A program made the translations under genes and the position numbers. Shown one piece after another: positions 25,601 through 39,500 of a DNA stretch of 64,000 nt (the stretch's first letter is position 1; each line of letters begins with the position of its first letter). The notes under the pieces are model-generated. The model saw only the letters and a list, made by a program, of their open reading frames with translations, made no database searches and had not been told where the DNA came from. The stretch covers positions 2,301,001-2,365,000 of the forward strand of contig NC_092575.1 of NCBI RefSeq assembly GCF_037975245.1, in the 5' to 3' direction. The DNA comes from Apostichopus japonicus (taxonomy: Eukaryota; Echinodermata; Holothuroidea; Aspidochirotida; Stichopodidae).

Positions 25601-28334
25601 CCACCCCTCCCCCTCTCCCCTTCCAACGCCCTCCGACCCCACGGCACGATAACACAGTCCTTCCAGGCGCAGTAAACTATAGGCTCCCTGATTGCAGGTA
25701 TTTTCATCTCTCCGTGGTGCAGTGACTCGCACATAATTTCAAAGGTGCCGGGGAGGGGGGGGGTGGGGTGGGGATTCCAAAATTCCACAGACTGATTTTG
25801 GTAGATGGGTGAGTCTTTATGGATTACACAGGCGGATCAAAACTTTTTTTCGAATGATGAGTGTCGCCCGTGGAATCGTTGAATGCGGCTCTAGTGTAGA
25901 GAGTTTTAACTTGTTTTTCTTTTTTTCCCACTGACGACGGGTGTGGGGATGTCCCTGCCTCCCCTCCCCACCCCCCACCCGCCCCTCCTTTGAACACACC
26001 ACTTCCATAGTGGTAAACTCCGTTAACATAAAAACGCGCAAAGAGCCAGGAGTATCCAGAGCGGACAATCCCCTCATACGCACACACAGTTTATCGACAT
26101 ATACGTCACTATGAATATGCATATTTGTAGGAAGCAATGTATTCCGAGAATAGCGCCTTAGTCAACGTGTGTATGTTTTTTTTTCTCTGTTATCTAAAAT
26201 ATACACAGAAGTATCGGTATGGTATTTATACGGTACTTCCCAACTACAATATAAATACGTGCGTACAAGTATAGGTTATGACGTAACCATCGGTTATTAC
26301 GTATTACCTTTCATCGAGCTCGTTACATTTATGAAGTAAAACTAAATGCCCACCCCCCCCCCCCAAAAAAAAGGAAATATATATATAAATATAAAATCTT
26401 TTCACAAACTAAATGATTCTTCGATCCCAAAACCGTACAACTATTATGCAGGAAGTATATGACGTGATCGGTGTACGTGTGCATACGTAAATTGTAAACG
26501 AGTGTTATTGTTGATATCTATTGTGTAAATTTATTACCATTATATCACCAGGGTGTCACGTGTTGCATAAAATACCAAAGGGGAAATATTTGGCACAAAA
26601 AAAAATAGTTTTTTCTTCTTCTCATTCATCTTCTTTTTAAATCGGTCCAGAGAGCCTACGGGTCTATTTTAATACGAAAAATTTACAAAAAAAGTGAACG
26701 GCGTATGACTCCTATATAGCCTCGGGTGTAATCTATAGATTATGGCTGGCCTACCAATGACACTGCAAATATCTCCACGAGGGTAATCCAAGGTGTGTAG
26801 ATGTGTACACTCCGATGCCCCCCCCCCCCTTCCTTTGTTTTAAATTAGTTATTAGTACAAGTGAACTTTGCGCGTTTATTCCTTATTATAAAATTAATTT
26901 ATTTGTCTAAATATGGTTCAGAATGCATTATTTGACGTCTCAAAGTTTCATTTTTTGGTCTGATGAAGGTTCCCCTAAACCCGCCTGCACGGGGGAAGGC
27001 GCTCCATCGACCCCAGGGCTATTCCCGCCTGTACATAATCCTGCATGGATCCGGCCCTTGATCAGTGACGAAGCCAATGAAGTTACCCCCTCCTTTAGCT
27101 AATCCTGCATGGATCCGGCCCTTGATCAGTGACGAAGCCAATGAAGTTACCCCCTCCTTTAGCTAATCCTGCATGGATCCGGCCCTTGATCAGTGACGAA
27201 GTCAATGAATTTACCCCCACCTTTACAATATCCTATATCCGGCCTTTGATCAGTGACGAAGCCAATGAAGTTACCCCCTCATTTACATAATCCTGCATGG
27301 ATCCGGCTCTTGCTCAGTGACGGAGTCAATGAAGTTCAGGCAATACGTTACATTGTACAGGGACACCAAACTTCATTTAATATCTTTCTCATAATGGATA
27401 AAAACACAATTGAAACCGATCTGGTGTAAAATGGAAAATGCAAATCCTGTTTACTTTTCTTTCACAATTTTTATCTTTGGGAACAAGCTTTCTCTTCAGA
27501 ATCATCATTCTGAAAGCATATACAAAACAGAAAAGATATCGGAAACAAAGCCAGTCACTGCTATTCATTATACTTCCCGTCTTGCTATATAACAGGACAT
27601 GATCAGAGCCTATCGCCAGAGAGTGGGAACATATTCTTCGAAAACGAAATCATGCAGGCAGTTTATTTACTCGAGGCCTATATGAAGTCGGAAATTGACA
27701 AAACTTAAGTTGATCTGATGTAGACTGTTATACACTGACGTCATCATCTTTGAAACCTTAAAGGAGCCTTCCATAGATTTAGCATATTTTAAAGGTCATT
27801 ACAAAAAAATCTCAATTTGCACAACATGTTTCGTTTGTCATGAACTATAACAACATATCAACAATACAATTCTGCTTCAATTCATCAAGTTAATTGGGTC
27901 TTGAATTTTCTTATATATCTTATTTAATATATATTACCATAATATTACCATATAAGGCATATAGGCCACAATTAAATGAAAGCTATAAGGCACGTGACAA
28001 CAAACCTCATACGTTACTCAATACGATATTCAATTGTTCATCCACTGTTTTCATTCATTCATAATAATCATATACGCTACTTGATTTCAATCACTGAATC
28101 TGATTCCTCTCTGCCCCAGTCCCTACTCATTCCATTCCTCCCGCCAAGCACACCCTTCCCCGCTTTTGCCCCCCCCCCCCATTGTAACAATGTAAACCAA
28201 GTCTATTAAATCAGGCGGAATGTCTGTTCAACTAATAGGTTTATGGCAGGGACGCAACCACATACACTTCTGAGGTGGTGGGGGGTGGGGAGCTTGGGAC
28301 GAAGGCAGCCATGGCTAAAAGGGTGTGCTACTCC
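22637..28334. other. Region upstream of NLK; no gene recognised
   Basis: Includes the NLK 5' UTR and presumably its promoter (about 22,640-23,100, locally CpG-richer). The rest has stop codons in all frames and no conserved peptide. It contains poly-G at 25,358-25,375, poly-C near 23,688, 26,345 and 26,820, and the 64-bp array at 27041-27345. A sequence at 25,410-25,445 (AGTTCGAATCCCGTC) resembles a tRNA T-arm but lacks a convincing partner half. Confidence 0.7.
27041..27345. repeat. 64-bp tandem repeat, about five copies
   Basis: Units begin CTGCATGGATCCGGCCCTTG and continue ATCAGTGACGAAGCCAATGA, AGTTACCCCCTCCTTTA. Starts fall near 27041, 27105, 27169, 27231 and 27293. The first two copies are nearly identical; the fourth has lost part of the left end and the fifth is more diverged. 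It lies between the two genes. Confidence 0.92.
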
Positions 28335-28700
28335 TAGGGACGTAGCCAGACATTTGAAGGGGCAGAATTTTAAAAAGGGTACTTCTCATTAAGGGAGCAT
28401 TATTACACCGGAGCGCCATGATGTAAAAAAAAAGAAATTTTTGGCCAAAATGCCTCCCACGTTGGAGAAAATAAACAATAATAAGAGTATTGTATTACGT
28501 AGCAGACGAACTTTCAGGGGAGAGATTGAGAATAGTCGCATAGCTTTCTTCAACCAGGGAGTTGTTATGGAAGCTTCAACCTGAAATGTGTGCTTTTATG
28601 ATAGTTCCTGCTTTTAGCTAAATTTTATTTGGGGGGGGGGGTACTCAAGGGAGGGGGCCACCGCTCCAGTTGTTCCCCTCCCCCTCTGGCTACGTCCCTG
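28335..28700. mobile_element. hAT-type MITE with perfect 8-bp TSD
   Basis: 366 bp bounded by inverted ends (C/T)AGGGACGTAGCCAGA. Left is at 28335; right is the reverse complement ending at 28700. The 8 bp GCTACTCC flank it on both sides (28327-28334 and 28701-28708), as expected for hAT transposition. There is no transposase frame inside, so it is non-autonomous. The first base of the left end is T instead of C. A related but unpaired end (CAGGGACGCAACCACA) lies just left at about 28,247. Confidence 0.88.
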
Positions 28701-30492
28701 GCTACTCCCCTCCTCCATGAATCCTTCCACTCAATCAGGGACTGTCTTGACACAAGGTTAGGGTGAAGGGGGAGGGGGGAGGGGGGTGGAGTAGTTAGAC
28801 CAATACCAATGGAGTGTTGAAATTACCTTCCGTACGTGGTGCCACCATGGGCCGCGTGGAAATCATTGCTAAAAGAAATTTGCCAGGAGCTTTAGCCAAT
28901 GCCCGGTCCAATGTCGGTGTTAAAGAACTAACTGTTCCATAAGAATTGCACTAAGGTCACTCTGTTTATAGCTCCATGGGTCACTATATTCAGCTTCGCA
29001 GATATCAGTTGTCGTACACATCACACGCTAACCCAAATCCTTTACTCATTTGCGGCATTTCTTTTGAACGGGATAGAGAAATAAAATCGAAAGTTTGAGT
29101 CCCATGGCAAATACCTCCCGCTTTGTTCAATAGAAACCGCAGATTTGCACACTATGCACAGCTGTTGCTATGCACATCCCACCACACACTATGAATACTG
29201 TACCGCAGTTTAGAGATTTACAGGGAAAAACACAACCTCCACAGTGCTGCCTGTGATATGGTCGGTTAGATGAAGAAAAACATAAGTATATAAAATACAA
29301 ATAAGTGAAGATGACAATTAGAAATGTAATTGATACGAAGGCATGCATAAATCACATTTCATTAGTTTGAGCGGCCCTTTGTCTTTCTTTGAAACATTTC
29401 CCAAATTTGCGCTTTACATAGCCACAGGAGGGCAGGAGCCGGGGAGGGGTACTGCGGGCACGTGCCCACCCCTTCCCACTTTTTTTTCCAAAATATCAAA
29501 TGTGCCCTCCTGGCAAACAAAATGTGCCCCTTTAATGATGGATATCTTATCTTTGGATATCTTAAGCCTTTCTTAATTTAATATTTTATTTTAATTATTC
29601 ATTTTTGGTCTGTACATGCTATTTCTAAAATGGCATCCTATATCTTTTTGTAGCATGGTTAACAATAAACAATCTCAAGAAATAGTATTGATAGGCATAC
29701 TAACACATCATATATATTTAAGTGATATGGCAGGTGTGTATCGCTTTATAGCATAACGAGTGGTGATTGTGGAATGAGAAAGTGCCCCTCTGATGTTGTC
29801 CCTCCGTTATCCCTACTCTCTCCGGTATCCCTTTCTCCTCTACTATCGTTCCGAACCTGCTCAATCCAAACGAGTTTCAAGGCCCAACTTAACTCAAGAT
29901 GGGTGTTTATGAGACAATTATTCTATGTAGCCTATATGTGACGTAGGCTATATGCCATTGTTTAGCACATAGGACTAGCATTCTCCAAATATAGTAAAGT
30001 CCCAAAAAAATGAAAAAGTCAAAACAGCGGGAAACATAGCTATACATGACGGTCACATTTGTTGTGAACAATGCCCTCCAAAAAGTGTTCTCCAAAACCT
30101 CAGTTATTTTAATACTTCATCTTTGTATAACGTCAAATTCATTTAACGCGAGTGCAATGCGTGCGAAGCGCGCAACAGCTTCAGTTCTGGAAAAATGCAG
30201 TTATACTCTTTTGACTACATTTTAAGTTGATATGCTGTACAACTTTACAAAACATCCCTGCTACCAAAGCGGTTTATAATTCTATACACCTTTAAAGTTT
30301 TGAGAAATCATGACCCTTTTAAACACCTGAAGATCATCAATTAAAATGGCTGGACTACTTAATCTAACCAAACAGGCCTCTCGTCGGTCAGTTCCTCAGA
30401 TGCAACACAAAACCGAATAGGAAAACAAGACTTTCTTTTATTGCCCCAAATCAAATGACACATTTATAAGGTAGTACAAATATGTCAAACAC
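28701..30492. other. Intergenic stretch between two MITEs
   Basis: No gene recognised. A GTGCCC-rich segment at 29,440-29,540 and again at about 34,430-34,560 may be fragments of a further dispersed repeat, but no ends could be defined. Confidence 0.5.
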
Positions 30493-30864
30493 CAGTGGCG
30501 TAGGAAGGTACTTTTGAGTGGGGGGGGGGCTGAAGACTGATGACCGGCCGGGGTGAGGGGTCTAAGGGGAGGGGGTGTCCCCCTCCCCTTTGGAATTTTT
30601 TTGCATTTCCAGGTGGCCTCAGATGCAATTTGGTGCAATATAGCATACTTCAACACCCAATCCATTTTGTAAATAATTTTGCATTTTCACCTGGCCTTAT
30701 AGATGCAATTTGGTGCTCCAAATGAGATTTTTTTCTCATTTAGAAATGAAAAAGGGGTTTTCTGACTCGCGGAGCGGGGGGGGGGCGGAATGATACTTCC
30801 GCCCCCCATATTTTTCACTGGGGGCTAGCGCCCCCCCCCCAGCCCCCCGGTTCCTACGCCCTTG
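30493..30864. mobile_element. hAT-type MITE with perfect 8-bp TSD
   Basis: 372 bp with inverted ends CAGTGGCGTAGGAA and CAAGGGCGTAGGAA (12 of 14 identical) and a perfect target duplication TCAAACAC at 30485-30492 and 30865-30872. The interior is G-rich at the left and C-rich at the right, with long poly-G/poly-C runs that pair, so the element can fold back on itself. No coding capacity. Confidence 0.9.
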
Positions 30865-33800
30865 TCAAACACAAATGGTGTTGGATGTCATCTGCCAAGG
30901 GTGCTCTGTTTTTCATTATGATCATAAAACAACATTTTTGATCGAGTTATCAGATTTATCAAACAATAATTTCACTTTTAACATTTAGGCTTACATCTAT
31001 AGGAGCCGACGTCACCATCGTGGTAATTTAGCCTTAAAGAAGCATTTCAGATATTTCACATTTTGTAAAGCTAAACATTTTGAAATCCGACACACCTATA
31101 GAAACCTTACTAGCGCTGAAAATTCCTGTTGTCTTTAACTTAGACAAATTAATACTAACAAGTGTGTAAAATCATCTCTAAAGTACCTGACTCTTACTGT
31201 GTTACGGTAGTTGCCTGAGTGGTGTTCTGTGCGAAGTCTGTGCCCCCCCCCTTCCCCTCTTCTTCTCCTTTTGTCATTCAGAACGAAGAGTTGCAGCTAA
31301 TTGATCTATCTATTTAGCTTAGCAGGTAACGACAATATCGGCTTTAACTCCGATTCTATTATGCAAACAAAGGGTAGGTTAGATACCTCATATATGAAAG
31401 CGTGCATGGATGGAGTTTTGGAAAGAAAAGAAAAAATTCCAATTGGCTGCTATTTATTAGCTGAGCAAATAAATTGTTCAAAACGAAATAAGGGGGGGGG
31501 GGAAATGTTTTACCTCCTGGTAGGACATGTGATATCTCGAACTGACAAAAAGAAAGCCACACATAATAATATACAGTGATATATCCCAAACGGAATTAAA
31601 TTGTCTTTAAATATTTGGGATATTTGGGGAGTTGTTTATCCACAGGGATTTCTATATAGAAACTGATTGGTTTTGATTCGGCTTTAGTGTATACACACAG
31701 GTATATATAGGCACAATAGGCATCAATATATTATGTCGGTTCGAAAATACGATAGAAAAACGACTGAAAATGTAACCAGCTGCTTTAGGTTCGAGCTATC
31801 TAGCGCTGAGTTGCTTTTTGTCTTGCTATCGTTTTATCTCCATCTCAGGTTTCGACTTGAGAATGAAGTTTCTGTACCCTCGAAATCGTGGACATCACTT
31901 TACTATCTTAGTTCACCATCATTTGCAATCTGTGTTTTATTGTTTGCTTTCGTATCGGTATCGAAAGCTTGAGTTAAATTTTTTTACCACGATCTGCTCG
32001 ACTGATCCACAAGAGGAAGATCCAGTCTAAGAAAGGGTAAGATTAACTCTGTAAATATTGATTTTTGGCCGGAAAGGGTTAGAGAGGTTTTGTATTGCAG
32101 ATGGTTGCTTTTAGATTTCGACGTGTACTGCATTCTATGGATAAAGGCACCGGTCGAAATGATGGCATAGGCATATAATACTCCGCCACTGAAAGATTTT
32201 TAGTTTAGCCAGTAACCGTCGCGTACAACAAAGTTCTGCAGGTGGTGGAAAATAATTACTGTGTTTATTCATTGGTCTTCTAGTGTATTCACGCTAAGTG
32301 ATTTATTCAGTTGTAGAGAAGATAAATTCTTGGCTACACAATACTATACTTTCATTGTAAGGTAGCTTAGATCCATTGTCGTAGTATTTAGCACGTCTCT
32401 GGTAGGTTCCTTTGCGGCTCAACAGTCAGTGGTTTATTTATATGCGGGACCTTTGTCTCTTGTATATAGCGAGAGACCGGAAAGAGATTAAGTTGTCTAG
32501 GTATTGGGGGGGGGGTGGGCTCGGTGGGAAGGGGAGGGAAGGGGTATAAACTATATCCTACGTTAAGGATACATGCCTCATCAATGTACAATAGTGTTGC
32601 ATCTAATTAGTTTCAATTGCTAGTTAATCTTTTCAAAGGTAAGGGTTAGCTCTTTAATATACGTCCGAATTATTAAGTCTCACATAGAATGGAGAAACGT
32701 TACATTACTGAGCGGAAAGAACTTTTGAAAATTGACCATGGGTCTCCCAATTGCCAGTCTTAAACTTTATAAGTGTAAAGATAGCGGCAGTTAGGTTTAG
32801 GAATATGTAGGGGAAGGGGAATGAAGGTGGTAATTAATGGGCTTTATATAGCGACCCTATAAGTTTGATAATCTGATTGGGGTTTGGGATAATTTCATGA
32901 GCCTTTCCACTTTAATCAGACGGCTCACATCTTCTCGGTAACCCTCGGTTGTTTCGCTTTTTATGAGACGCCTAATTGGTTTGTTTGGTAAATAAACGGT
33001 CTTGTTTATGATGGTACACTAGCTGGTTTGTTTGTTGTGTCATGCATTATCTGAGAACACATCCTGATTTTAACATTGACAAATAAACTTTCGCAAAACA
33101 ACAAATGCATGGAGAAATGGAAGAATGGATCCAATCGGCACGATATATTGCATTACATTGAAAATTACTTCTCAACAATTCTTTGCTTAAATATAATCTG
33201 ACCTTCTTCCAAATAAACAAATACAATTTCATACGTGGTAAATATGAGGAAAATAGAGGGCGGTATACAAGATAAGCTCGAAGGGAAAATCGGAGAACAA
33301 ACCGATTGTCCACAAACTTAGGAAATTGAGTGCGAGAAAGGTAAAGGGGAAGAGGGGTGAAGAGGAGGGATTTTATTACCAATTGGGGATGGTCTTTTTT
33401 TTTAATTTCCTTGTTAAGCTTTTCAAAGAGTCTGTTCTCAAATTCTATTCAACAAACTGGTAAGTCATTGCAAAGAAGTGTAATGCTGGTTTTCTTCCAA
33501 CAATTTCGATTTTAGTCAGGACAGATCAGAAACAACAGCAGGAAAATATAACTTCGTGTGGGGGGGGGGGGCAATCGTACAAATATTTAAGAAACAAGAA
33601 CAAGTGATGGATAAGAAGAGAATTTTTATTTATTAAAACGAAGATGCAGACATCTTTCTTTCAAAGTAATTATTGAAAAACAAAATGGCATAAAACAAAA
33701 GTTTAAATATCGTAAAGTTTTGCAAGAACCTTTAAAATATTGTACAAAGCCCCTAAGCCTACCTCACTTCCCCCCCCACCCCCTCCATTCCTTTCTCTTC

Positions 33801-36356
33801 CTGGTAGAAACCTGGATCAATCATGTAACATATTAGATAACAGGAAACGACTTGAGCAAACAAGCAACCTCTCACAGCCCTTTTTCTTGTTGAATGAAAA
33901 TAAAAGGAAAAGTAATTCAATCTAAGGTTTTAGATTGCAGGCCTGCACCATGGGAAGGGGTGCATGGAATGCTGTTCCATATCAGGCAAGTACCTATAAA
34001 TTAATGAACCAACAGTTTCATATCAAAAAAAAGAAAATATGAAACAAAAATATAAAATTTGACAGGTGGGAAATTTAATTTCAAGATATGTAATACCCAA
34101 TGTAGATTTAAAAAAAAAAAATATGATCATATGTTTGGCAAAGAGTTTTAATTATGCGTACGAAATATATTTTCTCTTAGATTTTACTACATAAACATAT
34201 CTTTATGGATGGCAAAGACCGACTAGAAATGTAAACTGCCCTATTGTTTACTAAAATTTAGTGAATTTTTTATCCTGTTGTTGTAAAAGTCTGTTACAGT
34301 TGCTTACATAACATATTTTTAGTTAGGGGCATGTCACCCAAAGCCCCATTTTTACTGAGAGGCATGTCACCCAACCCACCCCCCTCCTTCCCCAATCCCC
34401 CTCCCTCATGGTTGATTCAAATCCTCAAAAGTGCACCTATTCATAACTACAAAGTGCCTATTTTTTACCCCCAAAAATGCCCCTTTTCCATTATGGTAAT
34501 TTAAAATGCCCTTTTGTAATATAAAAAGTGCCCCTTTGTTGGGAAATTGAATAAAACTCATAAAAAAGTGCCAGGTTATTGAAAATTTAAAAAGAAATGT
34601 TGTTAAGAAAAAGTAAAAAAAAAGGGTACATATTCGACTTTTTGTAGGAATTGGAAGAGGATCCATTTTATTAGAAACTTTTTGGGAGATAATTTTGTGG
34701 ACTGTCCCCTACGATGGCAGTCACAGAACACAATGCCCCTTGAACTTGATCCCCTACCTATAACCCCCCCCCTCCCCCCGGATGGACCCTCTTTTAGGAT
34801 CAAGTACATTATGAATTGCCACTTTCATTAAACTAGGAACAACCACCTCAACAATTACTTCAGTAATATTTAAAACTTAAGAAGTTTCCTGTAGATTATA
34901 GTCAAGTTTACATAGATGTAGCAAGGATTCTTTAAAGGGTGTGAAGACTCGCAAAAAAAGAAACGTCTAATGCCAGTAATCTGAGCTAGTTTTCGAATGC
35001 GGTGTAACAGAAGTGTTAGACACCACCATCAATGCCAGAAAATACACACACACAGCTTGCTACCATCGGTAATTAGACACTAGTGTACAGTCAGTACAAA
35101 CAGCTGCGGTCAATACCCACAGCACAGTGTACAAACGATACAGCGATGGACATCTCAGTTCCAGCTACAGATAACAAGGTATCAGGTTTCATTACTATAC
35201 TGTAATGTTTTTGTAGCGACACGAAAAGAACGTCAGTTGCAAGCAACGGAAAGTTAACTTTTTCAGATGGCCGCACGTGGTTTGGGGAGAGTCTTCAATG
35301 CCTTTAAGGATGGAAAATGTATGATGCAGCAACCCACTTTCTGCACACCAATTGCCTTCATCTTTAATTTTTTTTGTTTTTTTTTTTGTTAGAAGAGGCA
35401 GCAACAAAACTGTATCTCACTAACATAAATTTAAATATACGTCTGAAAGCTTTAATTTACGTTTTTAAAAAATGTCTTAGTAAAATTGGAATGTATGTAC
35501 AGTGAATAACCTCTCACGACAAAATTTCTTCAACAAATGTTGAACATGAATGAAAGATAGTAACGTCACCGAGTTTTTGTTCAAACAATAAACCTGAAGG
35601 GTGATACTGCTTGCTATTTCAAAGTCTTGAGGTCTGCTAAATCAGCAGAAAGTTCTAAACAGAGGAACTAATGATTTCACATTGCTGGGTACTAAGACTA
35701 TCTAAGCCTATATCTTTTTGCTGGTAATACACACACATAAAGAAAAACATTGGTGGGATCGATGATGGACTATATGTATATATATACCCATAGTTTCAGT
35801 ATACTGCCCTCACTTACTGCATGGCCACTTTAATAAACTTAGATAAAACAAACAGACCAATTCATTGATACCTTTAGAAGGGTCAGAGAGAATAAATTGC
35901 CCTTTATGGTGGCAAAGCATGGAAAACATATTTCTGTAAACTGTCGTGGGACATGGCCCCCCAGCCCCAGTTGTCAGGGGCTGTGGGACCATAGCCTCCA
36001 GCCCCTATTGTCATTGGCTGTGGGACCATGGTATCCAGCCTCTCCTGTTAACCGTTGCAACCAAATCGACAGGGCCACGATTTTATCAAATGACGGGATC
36101 CAGGAAAAACAAGCATTGGTAGATACAGAAATGACTGCTGAAAGACATTGCATTGCATAAGAAAACATTGATAAATAGTGCAAGGAATGCCTATGTACAC
36201 AGCCTGCAAACTTTTTCCATCACTTAGCTCGTTTTGAGGTGACGGTTTTGTGCCAAACAATTTCATAATAGGGAGCCTGGGCTTTTGTTCCCCCTTCCCA
36301 GATCCCTCTCCCCACCCCCCCCAATCTAGTCCCTAGAATACAGTTGCATTTCTATT
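30865..36356. other. Region 3' of the BAIAP3-like gene
   Basis: Probably holds the 3' UTR of the minus-strand gene at its right end. No other gene recognised. Direct repeats include GGGCATGTCACCCAA at about 34,327 and 34,361, and a duplicated 47-bp segment (GGCTGTGGGACCATRG...CCAGCC) at 35,940-36,040. Poly-G tracts are near 31,491, 32,505 and 33,560. Candidate minus-strand AATAAA signals occur at 34,667-34,672 and near 33,620. Confidence 0.5.
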
Positions 36357-36503
36357 TCACCCTAAATACAGACTAGATCGGAGTCGGTGAGAGAGCTTCT
36401 CTTTGGGCGTATCCGTCCGTTTCTTCTGATTCTGGATGGCCTTCAGCCGTTGAGCCATGAACTGTCTGGTGTACTTCTCCCATTTCGATCTCGCCTGAAG
36501 GAT
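36357..36503 (-). CDS. BAIAP3: BAIAP3-like exon 25: basic C-terminal tail and stop
   Basis: 48 codons and TGA: ILQARSKWEKYTRQFMAQRL followed by a Lys/Arg-rich tail ending SSLYLG. Family members also end with an 'ILxxR...A..F' helix after C2B. The acceptor is tctttgtag. The polyadenylation site is uncertain: the nearest clear AATAAA on this strand is about 1.7 kb downstream (34667-34672), so the 3' UTR may be long. Confidence 0.92.
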   Translation of the reverse strand: MLQARSKWEKYTRQFMAQRLKAIQNQKKRTDTPKEKLSHRLRSSLYLG

Positions 36504-39500
36504 CTACAAAGAATGCAAAGAGCCGGAGGACATTAAACAGGCAACCAGGCTTTTTTAGCAATTGGTGGACAAATTTAACAAAGCCTATCGAGTCTTAGCC
36601 AAACTGGAAATTCATTTGCTAACACTTTTTTCTCTCATTACAATTTTAATTCTGTTTCAACATTTTATTGACTCAGACTCTCTTCATAGTTGATAATTAC
36701 TGTATTATTCATATTTTTAAAAAAGGTGATAGAAAAGAAAAGTTAAATTTTGTTTAATATTACTTTTCCCACAGCCTGTTTCCTACTTGAAATCACACTT
36801 AAAAAAAAAAAGTATTGTCATTGAGCCCTTGAAAAAGATCATGCTAGGATCGAAACGTCAGGCCAACTTACTTTCACACATTAAAAAAAACATGGCTGAG
36901 CTTATCATAAAATAAGTTTTCATCCAAAACTTGGTATAAAACAAAGTGATATTATCTTAATACCTTGAATGGTCCCTCTTGTTCCTTGGGTCTCCTCAGG
37001 GTCAGCATGATCGCCGGACAGTGGTCAATGGACTGATTCTCCTCCAGACGTCTGGCGCTGGACACGCTCAGGAAAGCCTCACCGATGAAATCGTCCTTCC
37101 ACAGGATGTCGTGGTCGTAGATGGAAAGGATGACCGTCATTCCGTCCAGACTAATTACTTCAGGTGGTATATTTGTACTGGAGAGGGGGAATGGGGGAAA
37201 AATGGTTTTACTAGAATGGTTAGAATACTGTTGTGTGGAATCAATTTGATAACAAACTTTCTGTCAATATGTTACTTCAGGTGGTATATTTGTACTGGAG
37301 AGGGGAATGAAAAAACATGGTTTTACTAGAATGGTTAGAATACTGTTGTGTGGAAACACTTTGATAACACACTTTCTGTCAATATGTTACTTCAGGTGGT
37401 ATATTTGTACTGGAGAGGGGAATGAAAAAAAAATGGTTTTACTAGAATGGTTAGAATACTGTTGTGTGGAAACCACTTTGATAACACATTTTCTGTCAAT
37501 ATGTTACTTCAGGTGGTATATTTGTACTGGAGAGGGAAATGGGGGTAAGAAATGGTTTTACTAGAATGGTTAGAAAACTGTTGTGTGGAATCACTTTGAT
37601 AACACACTTTCTGTCAATATGTTACTTCAGGTGGTATATTTGTACTGGAGAGGGAAATGGGGGTAAGAAATGGTTTTACTAGAATGGTTAGAATACTGTC
37701 GTGCGGAATCACTTTGATAACACACTTTCTGTCAATATGTTACTTCAGGTGGTATATTTGTACTGGAGAGGGGGAATGAAAAAAAAAGGTTTTACTAGAA
37801 TGGTTAGAATACTGATGTGTGGAAATCACTCTGAGAACACACTTTCTGTCAATATGTTACTTCAGGTGGTATATTTGTACTGGAGAGGGGAATGAAAAAA
37901 CATGGTTTTACTAGAATGGTTAGAATACTGTTGTGTGGAATCACTTTGATAACACACTTTCTGTCAATATGTTACTTCAGGTGGTATATTTGTACTGGAG
38001 AGGGGAATGAAAAAAAAATGGTTTTACTAGAATGGTTAGAATACTGTTGTGTGGAACCACTTTGATAACACATTTTCTGTCAATATGTTACTTCAGGTGG
38101 TATATTTGTACTGGAGAGGGAAATGGGGGTAAGAAATGGTTTTACTAGAATGGTTAGAATACTGTTGTGTGGAATCACTTTGATAACACACTTTCTGTCA
38201 ATATGTTACTTCAGGTGGTATATTTGTACTGGAGAGGGAAATGGGGGTAAGAAATGGTTTTACTAGAATGGTTAGAATACTGTCGTGCGGAATCACTTTG
38301 ATAACACACTTTCTGTCAATATGTTACTTCAGGTGGTATATTTGTACTGGAGAGGGGGAATGAAAAAAAAAGGTTTTACTAGAATGGTTAGAATACTGAT
38401 GTGTGGAAATCACTCTGAGAACACACTTTCTGTCAATATGTTACTTCAGGTGGTATATTTGTACTGGAGAGGGGAATGAAAAAACATGGTTTTACTAGAA
38501 TGGTTAGAATACTGTTGTGTGGAATCACTTTGATAACACACTTTCTGTCAATATGTTACTTCAGGTGGTATATTTGTACTGGAGAGGGGAATGAAAAAAC
38601 ATGGTTTTACTAGAATGGTTAGAATACTGTTGTGTGGAATCACTTTGATAACACACTTTCTGTCAATATGTTACTTCAGGTGGTATATTTGTACTGGAGA
38701 GGGGAATGAAAAAAAAAAATGGTTTTACTAGAATGGTTAGAATACTGTTGTGTGGAATCACTTTGAGAACACACTTTCTGTCAATATGTAACTTGAGGTG
38801 GTATATTTGTACTGGAGAGGGGTATGGAAAAACAAAATGGTTTTACTAGAATGGTTAGAATACTGCTGTGTGGAATCACTCTGAGAACACACTTTCTGTC
38901 AATATGTTACTTCAGGTGGTATATTTGTACTGGAGAGGGAAATGGGGGTAAGAAATGGTTTTACTAGAATTGTTAGAATACTGTTGTGTGGAATCACTTT
39001 GATAACACACTTTCTGTCAATATGTTACTTCAGGTGGTATATTTGTACTGGAGAGGGAAATGGGGGTAAGAAATGGTTTTACTAGAATTGTTAGAATACT
39101 GTTGTGTGGAATCACTTTGATAACACACTTTCTGTCAATATGTTACTTCAGGTGGTATATTTGTACTGGAGAGGGGAATGGGGGTAAGAAATGGTTTTAC
39201 TAGAATGGTTAGAATACTGTCGTGCGGAATCACTTTGATAACACACTTTCTGTCAATATGTTACTTCAGGTGGTATATTTGTACTGGAGAGGGGGAATGA
39301 AAAAAAAAGGTTTTACTAGAATGGTTAGAATACTGATGTGTGGAAATCACTCTGAGAACACACTTTCTGTCAATATGTTACTTCAGGTGGTATATTTGTA
39401 CTGGAGAGGGGAATGAAAAAACATGGTTTTACTAGAATGGTTAGAATACTGTTGTGTGGAATCACTTTGATAACACACTTTCTGTCAATATGTTACTTCA

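Noticed and set aside
30540-30725. Short frames with Gly/Pro-rich sequence
   Set aside because: They fall within the hAT-type MITE and its G/C runs.
36964-37150. Exon 24 starting at 37150 after GTAATTAG
   Set aside because: Frame is kept, but there is no pyrimidine tract and the C2B loop would be nine residues short; retained only as a possible alternative acceptor.
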